A DNA stretch of 64,000 nt from Clostridium grantii DSM 8605 (GCF_900129965.1 NZ_FQXM01000018.1:1-64000); one strand, 5' to 3'. Numbered from the stretch's first letter, positions 45,979 to 54,907 are shown. The notes: generated by a model not told the origin, from the letters alone. Program-made: numbers and translations.

Positions 45979-46006
45979 AGCTTTCGCTTATGCGAAAGCT
46001 TTAATT
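45979..46006 (+). terminator. Strong hairpin after pheA
   Basis: AGCTTTCGC-TTAT-GCGAAAGCT has a perfect 9-bp stem, followed by TTAATT, a weak T run. It may terminate or partly separate the first seven aro genes from the rest. Confidence 0.5.
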
Positions 46007-46099
46007 GAAGTAAAATATTTAAAAAACCTTTTGTAAAGCAAAGTGATTATTTATATTATAGGAAATCAAAAATTTATTTAGTTAAGGGAGATATGCTAT

Positions 46100-46579
46100 A
46101 TGTCAAAGTTAATAATTAGAGATTTTAATATTAATGACTTTACTGATTTTAGCATTTTGATGAATGAGGTACATGATTTACATGTAGAAAATAGACCAGA
46201 TATTTATAAAGATACCGATGAAGTAATCTCTAAAGAAGACTTTATCAAAATTGTTAATGATGAAAAAATAATTTCAATTTTAGCTCAAATTGATTCTGTT
46301 GTTGTAGGTTTATGTATTATTTCAATTAAAAATATACCGGATAATAATGTGAGTATACCAAGGAATATTGCTTATATGGAGGATTTATGTGTTCTTGAAT
46401 CTTATAGAAAACAAGGCATAGGAAAAGAATTGTTTTATGAAGGAAAAAAACGTGCTTTGCAAATTAATGTAGATAGTTTAGAGTTGATGGTGTGGGAATT
46501 TAATAAAATGGAGCTAGAATTCTATGAAAATAAAAATATGAAGACTAGAAGCAGAATTATGGAATTAAAGCTACATTAA
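46100..46579 (+). CDS. GNAT-family N-acetyltransferase
   Basis: 159 aa. Acetyl-CoA-binding core is visible as YMEDLCVLESYRKQGIGKELFYEGKKRA, with the Q/RxxGxG/A pattern as RKQGIG. The C-terminal motif FYENKNMKTRSRIMEL is typical of GNATs acting on small molecules or protein N-termini; substrate unknown. It interrupts the aro operon between pheA and aroE, preceded by a repeat, a hairpin and about 150 non-coding bases, so it may be a later insertion. AGGGAG precedes the ATG. Confidence 0.88.
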   Translation: MSKLIIRDFNINDFTDFSILMNEVHDLHVENRPDIYKDTDEVISKEDFIKIVNDEKIISILAQIDSVVVGLCIISIKNIPDNNVSIPRNIAYMEDLCVLESYRKQGIGKELFYEGKKRALQINVDSLELMVWEFNKMELEFYENKNMKTRSRIMELKLH

Positions 46580-46616
46580 CAGCTAAAAGGCCTAAAATTA
46601 AAGGAGGTTATTTTTA

Positions 46617-47444
46617 ATGAAAACATTATCAGGATTACTGGGAGAATCTTTAAAACATAGCTATTCTCCTGAAATTCATTCTTCATTGTTTGATAAAATA
46701 AATATGGATGCTCATTATCATTTATTTGAAGTGGATAAAAAAGACCTAGGGCAAGTTGTTAAATCTATGAAAGTTTTAAAAATCAAGGGGTTAAATGTTA
46801 CTATACCTTATAAATTAGATGTGATGAACTATTTAGATCGTATATCTGAAGAAGCAGAAGCCATTGGAGCTGTTAATACCATTGCAATAGAAGATGGTAA
46901 AACTATTGGCTATAATACAGATTATTTTGGCTTTGGGCATATGCTTAATAAATTTAATATAGAGTTGGAGGGCAAAGCAGCTGTTCTTCTTGGGGCAGGG
47001 GGAGCAACTAAAGCAGTATATCATTATTTGTTAAATCATGGCTCAAAAGAAATAATTATTGTGTCTAGAAATAAAAGTAAGAATGAAGAGTATTATAATA
47101 ATGCGCAGATTATAGACTATGATGGACTAAAGGAATTAAAAGACAGGGATATAGTTATTAATTGTACGCCTGTAGGTATGTATCCTAAGGTTGATGAAAG
47201 TCCTATTGAAAAAGAACTTTTAAAGAATTTTAAAGTAGCAGTGGACTTGATTTATAATCCAGAGAAAACAAAGTTTTTACTAGAAGCTGAAACTTTAGGT
47301 TTAAAAGCTGTGAATGGATTATACATGTTAGTAAGTCAGGCTATAAAAGCGGAAGAATTGTGGAATAATATAAGAGTTGATGAAATAATTGTGGATAAAA
47401 TTTATAAGGAAATAAAAGAATCTTTATACGGAAAAAGGAGCTAA
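46617..47444 (+). CDS. aroE: Shikimate dehydrogenase
   Basis: 275 aa. Shikimate-binding N-terminus GLLGESLKHSYSPEIHS, GLNVTIPYK with the catalytic Lys, GAVNTIA, NTDYFGFG, and the NADP loop GAGGATKAVYHYL with SRN following. NCTPVGMYP closes the active site. GGAGG lies before the ATG, 37 bases after the GNAT gene. Confidence 0.94.
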   Translation: MKTLSGLLGESLKHSYSPEIHSSLFDKINMDAHYHLFEVDKKDLGQVVKSMKVLKIKGLNVTIPYKLDVMNYLDRISEEAEAIGAVNTIAIEDGKTIGYNTDYFGFGHMLNKFNIELEGKAAVLLGAGGATKAVYHYLLNHGSKEIIIVSRNKSKNEEYYNNAQIIDYDGLKELKDRDIVINCTPVGMYPKVDESPIEKELLKNFKVAVDLIYNPEKTKFLLEAETLGLKAVNGLYMLVSQAIKAEELWNNIRVDEIIVDKIYKEIKESLYGKRS

Positions 47445-47451
47445 AATTTTT

Positions 47452-47952
47452 ATGATAGAAAATAAGAACTTAGTATTAATCGGAATGCCAGGTTGCGGGA
47501 AAAGCACAATAGGACATTTATTATCAGAAAAATTAGATTTACCCTTTTGCGATATTGATCAATATATTGAAAATAAAGAAAAAAAGAAAATAAAAGATAT
47601 ATTTAAAGATGGGGAAGCTATTTTCCGTAAAATAGAAAAGCAAGCGGTTAAAGAAGTAAGCTTAAAGACACCAATGGTTATTTCAACTGGGGGTGGGGTT
47701 ATTAAGGATGAAGATAATATAAATCAACTTAAGAAAAATGGTATTATAATATTTATAAATAGACCATTAGAGTTAATAATTAGTGATATAAATACAGAAG
47801 ATAGACCACTATTGAAAGAACAATCTGGTGCCTTAGAGAAACTTTATGAGCAGCGATACCATTTATATAAAATGTATTGTGATTATGAAATAAAGAATAT
47901 ATCTTCTTTAGAAGGTGTAGTGGAGGGGATTTTGGAGTTGGTTGGAAAGTAG
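47452..47952 (+). CDS. aroK: Shikimate kinase
   Basis: 166 aa. Walker A GMPGCGKSTIG (residues 12-22), DIDQYIE with the shikimate-binding Asp, GGGVI shikimate-binding loop (STGGGVI), and the lid segment EDRPLLK. Phosphorylates shikimate at O-3. GGAG is about 11 bases before the ATG, slightly long. Seven bases from aroE. Confidence 0.94.
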   Translation: MIENKNLVLIGMPGCGKSTIGHLLSEKLDLPFCDIDQYIENKEKKKIKDIFKDGEAIFRKIEKQAVKEVSLKTPMVISTGGGVIKDEDNINQLKKNGIIIFINRPLELIISDINTEDRPLLKEQSGALEKLYEQRYHLYKMYCDYEIKNISSLEGVVEGILELVGK

Positions 47953-47967
47953 AAGGTTGAGGAAGGT

Positions 47968-48021
47968 GGAAGAGTTGGAAGAGTTGGAAGAGTTGGAAGA
48001 GTTGGAAGAGTTGGAAGAGTT
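47968..48021. repeat. Tandem repeat, 6 copies of a 9-bp unit
   Basis: Six perfect copies of GGAAGAGTT, flanked on both sides by degenerate units (GGAAGGT before, GGAAAGT twice after) that extend the purine-rich block to about 47951-48056. It occupies the whole spacer between aroK and aroQ. The same kind of repeat occurs at 62033-62059. Confidence 0.9.
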
Positions 48022-48061
48022 GGAAAGTGGAAAGTAGAAGTTTTGGAAAGGGGAGAGGTAG

Positions 48062-48490
48062 ATGAAAATATTAGTTATTAATGGACCTAATCTTAATTTG
48101 TTAGGAACAAGAGAAAAAGGTATTTATGGAGATAAAGATTATGAGGATTTATGTGATTATATTAAAGAATCTGCAAAAGAGTTAAATTTAGAGATAGAAG
48201 TTGTTCAAAGTAATTATGAAGGTGGAATAATAGATTTTATACATAATGCATATAATAATTTTAATGGAATTCTTATTAATCCAGCAGCCTATACACATTA
48301 TAGTATAGCAATTTATGATGCATTAAAAGGGATTAACTTACCAACGGTAGAAGTACATATTAGTAATATTCATAAAAGAGAAGAATACAGAAAGAAATCA
48401 GTAACAGCGGAAGCATGTGTGGGACAAATAAGTGGATTTGGATTTCATGGATATAAATTGGGGTTGCAAGCATTAAAAGAAATAATTTAG
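48062..48490 (+). CDS. aroQ: 3-dehydroquinate dehydratase, type II
   Basis: 142 aa. Type II signature ILVINGPNLNLLGTREKGIYG at the N-terminus with the catalytic Tyr, SNYEGGIIDFIH, INPAAYTHYSIAIYDAL with the Asn and His, and VEVHISNIHKREEYR. Dodecameric class, not the type I aroD. The ribosome site GGGGAGAGG lies next to the tandem repeat, so repeat number could affect spacing or transcript structure. Confidence 0.95.
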   Translation: MKILVINGPNLNLLGTREKGIYGDKDYEDLCDYIKESAKELNLEIEVVQSNYEGGIIDFIHNAYNNFNGILINPAAYTHYSIAIYDALKGINLPTVEVHISNIHKREEYRKKSVTAEACVGQISGFGFHGYKLGLQALKEII

Positions 48491-48580
48491 CGTATAAATA
48501 TTCACAAATACCTTTAAAAGTAGTAATATAAATACAGAAATACAATTTTACAAATAAATGTATAAAAAGGGGACAATTTT

Positions 48581-49921
48581 ATGACAATGAGTTACGTAGA
48601 AAGAGTGTATCAAGAATTAGTAGACAGAAATCAAAATGAATCAGAATTTCAACAAGCGGCAAAAGAGGTGTTATTCTCATTAAAACCAGTATTTGAAAAA
48701 CATCCAGAATTTATAAAAGCTGGCATATTAGAAAGAATCATTGAACCAGATAGAATGATTATGTTTAGAGTTCCTTGGGTTGATGACAATGGAGTTGTTA
48801 AAGTTAACAGAGGATATAGAGTACAGTTTAATAACTCTATAGGACCATATAAAGGTGGTTTGAGACTTCATCCAAGTGTTAATTTGAGTATTATTAAATT
48901 TTTAGGTTTCGAACAAATATTAAAGAATTCTTTAACTGGACTTCCTATTGGAGGAGGAAAAGGTGGCTCTGATTTTGACCCTAAAGGTAAATCGGACTCT
49001 GAGGTTATGAGATTTTGTCAAAGTTTTATGACAGAACTTTGTAAGCATATAGGAGATGATATTGACGTTCCGGCAGGAGATATTGGAGTAGGAGCTAGAG
49101 AAATTGGATTTTTATTTGGACAATATAAGAGAATTAAAACAATGTCTACAGCTGGTGTGTTAACAGGTAAAGGTTTAAATTATGGTGGGAGTTTAGCAAG
49201 AACAGAAGCTACAGGCTATGGTTTGGTATACTTTGTTGATGAAATGTTAAAAGACAGAGGATTAAGTTTTAAAGATAGAAAAGTTGTTGTGTCAGGTTCA
49301 GGAAATGTTGCAATTTATGCAATTCAGAAAATAAATGAGCTTGGTGGAAAAGTTGTGGCTTGTAGTGATTCTTCAGGTTATGTATATGATGAAGATGGTA
49401 TTGATTACTCAATGGTACAAGAAATAAAAGAAGTAAAAAGAGCAAGAATAAAGGAATACATAGATGCTAAACCTAATGCAGTTTATCATGAGAGCAAAAG
49501 TGTATGGGAAGTTCCATGTGATATAGCACTTCCATGTGCAACTCAAAATGAGATAAATAAAGAGCAAGCAGAAATTTTAGTGAAAAATGGATGTATTGCA
49601 GTAGGTGAGGGTGCCAATATGCCTTCAACTTTAGAAGCTATTGATGTATATTTAGAAAATGGGATTTTATTTGCTCCTGCAAAAGCTGCTAATGCTGGAG
49701 GGGTAGCAGTTTCGGCTCTAGAAATGTCTCAAAATAGTATGAGATATTCATGGTCTTTTGAAGAAGTTGATATGAAATTAAAGAGCATTATGCAGAATAT
49801 TTACTTAAATAGTAAAAATGCTGCACAGGAATATGGATTTGAGAATAATCTAGTAGTGGGATCAAACATAGCAGGATTTATGAAAGTTGCAGAAGCAATG
49901 ATTGCTCATGGAGTTGTTTAA
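48581..49921 (+). CDS. gdhA: Glutamate dehydrogenase
   Basis: 446 aa, hexameric family. Glutamate/2-oxoglutarate site GPYKGGLRLHPSV, catalytic block GLPIGGGKGGSDFDPKGKSDSE, DVPAGDIGVGAREIGFLFGQYK and the Rossmann loop VSGSGNVAIYAIQK with following ACSDSSG. GSGNVA plus Asp/Ser near the strand end does not settle NAD against NADP. Links ammonia and 2-oxoglutarate to glutamate, the amino donor for the last step of Phe and Tyr synthesis next door. AGGGGA is 7 bases before the ATG. The 90 bases upstream show no clear promoter. Confidence 0.95.
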   Translation: MTMSYVERVYQELVDRNQNESEFQQAAKEVLFSLKPVFEKHPEFIKAGILERIIEPDRMIMFRVPWVDDNGVVKVNRGYRVQFNNSIGPYKGGLRLHPSVNLSIIKFLGFEQILKNSLTGLPIGGGKGGSDFDPKGKSDSEVMRFCQSFMTELCKHIGDDIDVPAGDIGVGAREIGFLFGQYKRIKTMSTAGVLTGKGLNYGGSLARTEATGYGLVYFVDEMLKDRGLSFKDRKVVVSGSGNVAIYAIQKINELGGKVVACSDSSGYVYDEDGIDYSMVQEIKEVKRARIKEYIDAKPNAVYHESKSVWEVPCDIALPCATQNEINKEQAEILVKNGCIAVGEGANMPSTLEAIDVYLENGILFAPAKAANAGGVAVSALEMSQNSMRYSWSFEEVDMKLKSIMQNIYLNSKNAAQEYGFENNLVVGSNIAGFMKVAEAMIAHGVV

Positions 49922-49968
49922 GGGATAGAAACCTTAATAAAAACCAGCAAATAAAATTTACCACATAA

Positions 49969-49997
49969 TTGACATAAAACCAAAGTTATGGTAATAT
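49969..49997 (+). promoter_or_regulatory. Sigma-A promoter of the cold shock gene
   Basis: TTGACA (49969-49974), 17-base spacer ending TGG (extended -10), TAATAT (49992-49997). It leaves a leader of about 100 bases before the csp start codon, a long 5' UTR as is usual for cold shock mRNAs. Confidence 0.7.
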
Positions 49998-50105
49998 AAG
50001 TATAATATAAAGTTTATTAAATAATGTGAATTATTAGATTTGTTTGGTAATTTTATTGAATAAATCTAATTTTTAATTATTATATTTATTTAGGAGGATT
50101 TTTAA

Positions 50106-50306
50106 ATGAAAAAAGGAATAGTAAAATGGTTTAATGCAGAAAAAGGGTATGGTTTCATTTCAACTGAAGGTGAAGGAGATGTATTCGCACACTACAGTGC
50201 TATCACTGGAGAAGGATTCAAATCTTTAGAAGAAGGACAAGAAGTTGAATTTGAAATTACTGATGGAGCTAGAGGACCTCAAGCTGCTAATATTGTTAAA
50301 CTTTAA
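50106..50306 (+). CDS. Cold shock protein (CspA family)
   Basis: 66 aa single cold shock domain. RNP1 is KGYGFIS and RNP2 is VFAHYSAI (family VFVHFSAI, with Ala and Tyr substituted). It begins MKKGIVKWFNAEKGYG and ends GPQAANIVKL. Binds single-stranded RNA/DNA as an RNA chaperone. GGAGG lies 7 bases before the ATG. Monocistronic. Confidence 0.96.
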   Translation: MKKGIVKWFNAEKGYGFISTEGEGDVFAHYSAITGEGFKSLEEGQEVEFEITDGARGPQAANIVKL

Positions 50307-50477
50307 TTGATTCCTTTTGATTATTCATTTACAGATGTTCCCAAAATTTGGAGGAGAAAGTTTTCTTTAAAGGGAGTTTTTGTTCAGATATTTAAAATCA
50401 ATATAGGTTCAGATAATAAATGAAGTTTTAAGAAATTTGTCTGTAATAAATAATTAACAATAGAATCAATTCAAAAG

Positions 50478-50510
50478 AAATCAGCAGAAATAAAACTGCT
50501 GATTTTTTTT
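50478..50510 (+). terminator. Terminator upstream of DUF4349 gene
   Basis: AAATCAGCAG pairs with CTGCTGATTT around an AAATAAAA loop and is followed by a T run. It lies about 170 bases after csp. The intervening part has no gene. Confidence 0.8.
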
Positions 50511-50598
50511 ATTACTTATAACTTTTCTTTTATTTGTTTCGTATATAAAGTAATAATTCAATACAATGAATATAAAATTATAAGGGAGTGAAAGTAAA

Positions 50599-51549
50599 AT
50601 GAAAAACAATAAAAAAATTATTATCATAATTGCTACTTTAATTAGTATAATTTTAATATTATCGGCATGTGGGGCTAAAAATAACTTTGGAACACAGAAT
50701 TCTATGGATTATGAAACAAACAATAAAGCAAAGATGGATGGATCAGGCTTTGGTAAAGAGTTCACAAATGAAATTTCTACGGAAGAAACGGCAGGAACTG
50801 AAAGTCCTGAGGCAGATGCTTTAATTAATTCAAATAGAAAAATTATAATGAATTATTATGTTAGTTTAGAAACAAAGATGTTTGATGAAACTAATGCAAA
50901 AATATTAGAGAGAGTTGCTGAGGTAGGAGGATTTGTTCAAAATTCTCAAATTAATGGGAAGGCTTTATCTTATAATTATGAGAGTGAAAAAAGAAGTGGA
51001 TATTATACTTTAAGAGTTCCCAAAGAAAAAAGTGATGCTTTTGTTAAAACTTTAGGAGATATAGGTAATGTTACAACATCAACTACTAGTTCAGAGGAGG
51101 TTACAGATCAATATTTTGATACAGAAGCTCATCTGAAATCTTTACAAATTCAAGAAGAAAGGCTTTTAGAATTGTTAAAGAAAAGTGGGGAATTGAAGGA
51201 TATAATTGAAATAGAAAGAGAATTATCTGATGTTAGGTATCAAATAGAAAGTATGACGGGTACTCTAAGAAAATTAGATAATTTGGTTGATTATAGCACC
51301 ATAAATATAGATGTAATTGAAGTTCAAGAACTATCACCAGAAACATCAACGAAATTTTTGGAACAAGTAAAAGATGGATTTAAGAATTCAATAAAATCCT
51401 TATATAATCTAGGTAAATATTTAATAATAACTTTAGTTGTTTTATTACCATACTTAGTTGTGATTTCTATTTTAGTAATAATAGGGCTTAAGGTAAGAAA
51501 AAAAATTACAAACAAAAAAATAGAAAAAATAAATGATAAAAAAGAATAG
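50599..51549 (+). CDS. DUF4349-family lipoprotein
   Basis: 316 aa. Lipoprotein signal with lipobox LSAC (residues 20-24 region), then a low-complexity stretch, a DUF4349 domain (about 80-265: RKIIMNYYVSLETKMFDET, GGFVQNSQINGK, YYTLRVPKEKSDAFV), a coiled coil inside it, and a C-terminal membrane helix (YLIITLVVLLPYLVVISILVIIGL) with a Lys-rich tail. Anchored at both ends in the membrane by lipid and helix. Function of DUF4349 is not known. GGGAG precedes the ATG. Confidence 0.88.
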   Translation: MKNNKKIIIIIATLISIILILSACGAKNNFGTQNSMDYETNNKAKMDGSGFGKEFTNEISTEETAGTESPEADALINSNRKIIMNYYVSLETKMFDETNAKILERVAEVGGFVQNSQINGKALSYNYESEKRSGYYTLRVPKEKSDAFVKTLGDIGNVTTSTTSSEEVTDQYFDTEAHLKSLQIQEERLLELLKKSGELKDIIEIERELSDVRYQIESMTGTLRKLDNLVDYSTINIDVIEVQELSPETSTKFLEQVKDGFKNSIKSLYNLGKYLIITLVVLLPYLVVISILVIIGLKVRKKITNKKIEKINDKKE

Positions 51550-51554
51550 AAGAT

Positions 51555-51587
51555 AAAAAAGAAATGGGGATGCCCATTTCTTTTTTA
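51555..51587 (+). terminator. Terminator after DUF4349 gene
   Basis: AAAAAAGAAATGGG pairs with CCCATTTCTTTTTT around GATG. Confidence 0.88.
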
Positions 51588-51614
51588 TTTTTGAAAATTT
51601 TCTACAAAGGAATA

Positions 51615-51643
51615 TTGATTTTTGGATAAAAGAAATATATAAT
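51615..51643 (+). promoter_or_regulatory. Promoter of the XRE-potABCD operon
   Basis: TTGATT (51615-51620), 17-base spacer, TATAAT (51638-51643). Predicted start near 51650, about 60 bases before the regulator gene. Confidence 0.65.
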
Positions 51644-51661
51644 AATTTATGAAATGTTTAG

Positions 51662-51677
51662 TATTTGTAAACAAATA
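51662..51677. promoter_or_regulatory. Candidate operator, inverted repeat
   Basis: TATTTG-TAAA-CAAATA with 6-bp arms, just downstream of the predicted transcription start, in the leader of the operon whose first gene is an XRE repressor. A GTTTA/TAAAC pair overlaps it. Autoregulation is an inference. Confidence 0.4.
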
Positions 51678-51709
51678 AATTAATATATAACTATTTGAAG
51701 GTGTGAAAT

Positions 51710-52249
51710 ATGAATATAGGTGAAAAAATAAAATTACTAAGAGTAGAAAAAGCATTAACTCAAGAAGAGCTTGCAGATAGGTGTGAGCTATCAAAAGGAT
51801 TTATATCTCAAGTGGAAAGAAATTTAACTTCTCCGTCTATTGCCACTTTATCAGATATGCTTGAGAGCTTAGGAACAAATCTGAAAGAGTTTTTTAGTGA
51901 ACCGGAGGAAGAAAAAATTTTATTTTCTAAAGAAGATATTTTTGAAGTAGAAAATGAAAATCTTAAGTATGTTTTAGAATGGGTTATTCCTAATGCTCAA
52001 AAAAATATGATGGAGCCTATTTTGGTTACATTAGAGGAAGATGGAAAATATGATTTACATGAACCACATGAAGGTGAAGAGTTTGGGTACGTTTTATCTG
52101 GAAATATAAATTTATATGTTGCAAATAAAAAGTATAAAGCAAAAAAAGGTGAATGTTTTTATTTTAAAGCTAAAAGTAATCATTATATTGAAAATTCAAG
52201 TAAATCTAAAGCTAAGGTGTTGTGGGTAAGTACCCCTCCTAGTTTTTAA
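51710..52249 (+). CDS. XRE-cupin transcriptional regulator of the polyamine operon
   Basis: 179 aa. HTH_3 domain (residues 1-60: IGEKIKLLRVEKALTQEELADRCELSKGFISQVERN) followed by a cupin (about 105-178: LEEDGKYDLHEPHEGEEFGYVLSGNINLYV, and YFKAKSNHYIENSS). This architecture is used by PuuR-like regulators that sense small ligands. It leads the potABCD genes with 12-18 base spacing, so it very likely controls them, perhaps in response to polyamine. GGTGTG precedes the ATG. Confidence 0.9.
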   Translation: MNIGEKIKLLRVEKALTQEELADRCELSKGFISQVERNLTSPSIATLSDMLESLGTNLKEFFSEPEEEKILFSKEDIFEVENENLKYVLEWVIPNAQKNMMEPILVTLEEDGKYDLHEPHEGEEFGYVLSGNINLYVANKKYKAKKGECFYFKAKSNHYIENSSKSKAKVLWVSTPPSF

Positions 52250-52267
52250 TATTAAGGGGCGATGATA

Positions 52268-53311
52268 ATGTCAAATGAAATCATTAATTTAAAGTATATT
52301 TGTAAGGAGTACAACGGAGAAAGTGTTATTGAAAATCTGAATTTAAATATAAAAAAGAATGAGTTTATAACCTTATTAGGCCCCAGTGGATGTGGAAAAA
52401 CAACTACGCTTAGAATGATAGGTGGATTTGAAGCACCTACATCAGGAGAAGTATATTTTGAAGGAAAAGTAATAAATGATTTGCCAGCATACAAAAGACA
52501 TATCAATACGGTATTTCAAAAATATGCTTTATTTCCTCATATGAATGTTTTCGATAATATAGCTTTTGGACTTAAAATTAAAAAATTATCTAAAGATGAG
52601 ATTACATTAAAAGTTAATAAAATGTTGGATTTAGTTTCTTTAAGTAATTTTGGTGGAAGAAAGATAGATTCTTTAAGTGGTGGACAGCAACAAAGAATAG
52701 CTATAGCGAGAGCTTTAGTAAATGAACCTAAGGTTTTGCTTTTAGATGAACCTTTAGGAGCACTTGACTTAAAATTAAGAAAAGAGATGCAAGTAGAGTT
52801 AAAAAATATGCAACAAAAACTAGGTATTACCTTTATATATGTTACACATGATCAAGAAGAAGCTCTTACTATGTCAGACACTATTGTTGTAATGGATAAA
52901 GGATATATTCAACAAGTGGGTACCCCTGTAGAAATATATAATGAGCCTCAAAATAGATTTGTTGCCAATTTTATAGGTGATAGTAATATTATTCAAGGAA
53001 TAATGAAAAAAGATTTTTTGGTTAATTTTTCTGAAAAAGATTTTAAATGTGTGGATAAAGGTTTTGATGAGAATGAAGAGGTAGACATAGTTGTTAGACC
53101 GGAAGATATTGAAATAAGTTTAAATGATAACTTTATGATAAAAGGGGAAGTTAAATCCATTGTATTTAAGGGGGTTCACTATGAAATTATGGTAGAAGAA
53201 CATAATTTTCATTGGAAGATTCACAGTACTAAATGGATTGAAGTAGGGAATGTTGTAGGTATAAACATTTCACCTGAAAATATTCATATTATGAAAAAAT
53301 CGGGGGTGTAA
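52268..53311 (+). CDS. potA: Spermidine/putrescine ABC transporter ATPase
   Basis: 347 aa. Walker A GPSGCGKTT, signature LSGGQQQRIAIARAL, Walker B LLLDEPLGALD, H-loop THDQEEALTMSD, and a C-terminal TOBE-like domain containing VVRPEDIEI. I take the ATG at 52268, which puts AAGGGG 8 bases upstream, rather than an ATG at 52262 only 2 bases from it. Energises uptake of polyamines with PotBCD. Confidence 0.93.
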   Translation: MSNEIINLKYICKEYNGESVIENLNLNIKKNEFITLLGPSGCGKTTTLRMIGGFEAPTSGEVYFEGKVINDLPAYKRHINTVFQKYALFPHMNVFDNIAFGLKIKKLSKDEITLKVNKMLDLVSLSNFGGRKIDSLSGGQQQRIAIARALVNEPKVLLLDEPLGALDLKLRKEMQVELKNMQQKLGITFIYVTHDQEEALTMSDTIVVMDKGYIQQVGTPVEIYNEPQNRFVANFIGDSNIIQGIMKKDFLVNFSEKDFKCVDKGFDENEEVDIVVRPEDIEISLNDNFMIKGEVKSIVFKGVHYEIMVEEHNFHWKIHSTKWIEVGNVVGINISPENIHIMKKSGV

Positions 53312-53312
53312 T

Positions 53313-54131
53313 ATGAAGAAATCAATTGCATATCCTTATATTTTTTGGAGTATAATTTTTATAGTTTTTCCTCTTTTGTTAGTGCTATATTTTAGTTTGA
53401 GTGTTGGGAATGGATTTTTTTCCTTTTCTTTAGAAAATTATAAGAGAGCTATAGAACCAATTTATTTGAAAGTTATAGGAAGATCAATTTCTTTAGCTTT
53501 TATTTCAACATTAATATGTTTAATCTTGGGTTACCCTGTAGCTATGATTTTAGCAAATGTACAAGCAAAACGAAGAAATACACTTATATTATTATTTATA
53601 GTGCCTATGTGGATGAATTTCTTGCTTAGAACTTATGCTTGGATGTGGATTCTTGGTAAAAATGGCTTGATAAATTCCATATTAAATTTTTTTGGATTCA
53701 GCTCTTTATCACTTTTATATAATAATAGTGCTGTAATTTTAGGAATGGTGTACAATTTCTTACCTTTTATGGTTTTGCCAATATATACAGTTTTAACTAA
53801 GATGGATAAAAATCTATTAGAGGCAGCACAAGATTTAGGAGCTAATAAGGCTAAGGTTTTTTTGAAAATAATATTTCCAATGAGTATTCCAGGAGTTTTA
53901 TCAGGGATTACCATGGTATTTATGCCAGCTGTAAGTACCTTTGTTATTTCAAGACTTCTAGGAGGTGGACAATATATGCTAATTGGTAATTTGATTGAAC
54001 AGCAATTTCTAGTTGTTGGAGATTGGCGTTTTGGTTCGGCACTTTCTATATTCATGATGATAATTATTTTATTATCTATGGCTTTGATGAATAAAGTTGA
54101 TGAAAAAGAAAGTGAGGTTACAATATGGTAA
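53313..54131 (+). CDS. potB: Spermidine/putrescine ABC transporter permease
   Basis: 272 aa, six helices. EAA loop EAAQDLGANKAKVFLKIIFP; FVVP-type segment LLFIVPMWMNFLLRTYAWM is typical of PotB. Starts two bases after potA and overlaps potC by 7 bases. Forms the membrane channel with PotC. Confidence 0.93.
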   Translation: MKKSIAYPYIFWSIIFIVFPLLLVLYFSLSVGNGFFSFSLENYKRAIEPIYLKVIGRSISLAFISTLICLILGYPVAMILANVQAKRRNTLILLFIVPMWMNFLLRTYAWMWILGKNGLINSILNFFGFSSLSLLYNNSAVILGMVYNFLPFMVLPIYTVLTKMDKNLLEAAQDLGANKAKVFLKIIFPMSIPGVLSGITMVFMPAVSTFVISRLLGGGQYMLIGNLIEQQFLVVGDWRFGSALSIFMMIIILLSMALMNKVDEKESEVTIW

Positions 54132-54907
54132 GTAAATTTTTAAAAAGGTTTTATTTATTTTTGATTTTTTTGTTTTTATATATTCCTATAATCACTTTAA
54201 TAGTTTTTTCATTTAATGATTCAAAACTTAGAGGAAGTTGGAATGGATTTACATTAAAGTGGTATGCATTACTTTTTAAAGATAGGCAAATAATGGGGGC
54301 TTTATATAATACTCTAACAATTGCTTTTTTATCTTCTATTATAGCAACTATTATAGGCACAGCGGCAGCTATAGGTATTTTTAAAATGAAGGGATTTAGA
54401 AAAAAATTAATATTAAATATAAATTATTTACCAGTACTTAATCCAGATATTGTTACAGGAATCGCTTTTATGAGTTTATTTATATTTTTAAAAGCTAAAT
54501 TAGGATATGGAACCATGCTTTTATCCCATATCACTTTTAATATACCTTATGTAATATTATCCGTACTACCTAAATTAAAACAATTACCAGATAATATTAC
54601 AGAGGCAGCTATGGACTTAGGAGCCACACCTATGTATGCTTTGAGAAAAATAATTATTCCACAAATAAAACCAGGAATAGTAACAGGAGCTATGATTGCG
54701 TTTACTTTGTCTATAGATGATTTTGTTATTAGCTTTTTCACAACTGGGTCTGGGGTTACTAACTTGTCTATTGTAATATATTCAATGGCTAGACGCGGAA
54801 TTAACCCAACAATAAACGCTTTATCTACAATTATGTTTGGGGTAGTTTTGATTTTATTATTAATAATAAATAATAGAAATAATAAGGAGGTCAAAAATTT
54901 ATGGTAA
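54125..54907 (+). CDS. potC: Spermidine/putrescine ABC transporter permease
   Basis: 260 aa, six helices. Starts within potB. Features YIPIITLIVFSFNDSKLRGSWNGFTLKWY typical of PotC, and the EAA loop EAAMDLGATPMYALRKIIIP. Its last 7 bases overlap potD, consistent with tight translational coupling across the operon. Confidence 0.93.
   Translation: MVSKFLKRFYLFLIFLFLYIPIITLIVFSFNDSKLRGSWNGFTLKWYALLFKDRQIMGALYNTLTIAFLSSIIATIIGTAAAIGIFKMKGFRKKLILNINYLPVLNPDIVTGIAFMSLFIFLKAKLGYGTMLLSHITFNIPYVILSVLPKLKQLPDNITEAAMDLGATPMYALRKIIIPQIKPGIVTGAMIAFTLSIDDFVISFFTTGSGVTNLSIVIYSMARRGINPTINALSTIMFGVVLILLLIINNRNNKEVKNLW

Noticed and set aside
47968..48021. CRISPR-like repeat array
   Set aside because: Nine-base units are directly adjacent with no spacers, so it is a simple tandem repeat.
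50310..50477. Small RNA gene after the cold shock gene
   Set aside because: There is a terminator at 50478 but no convincing promoter in this interval; it may just be the csp 3' region.
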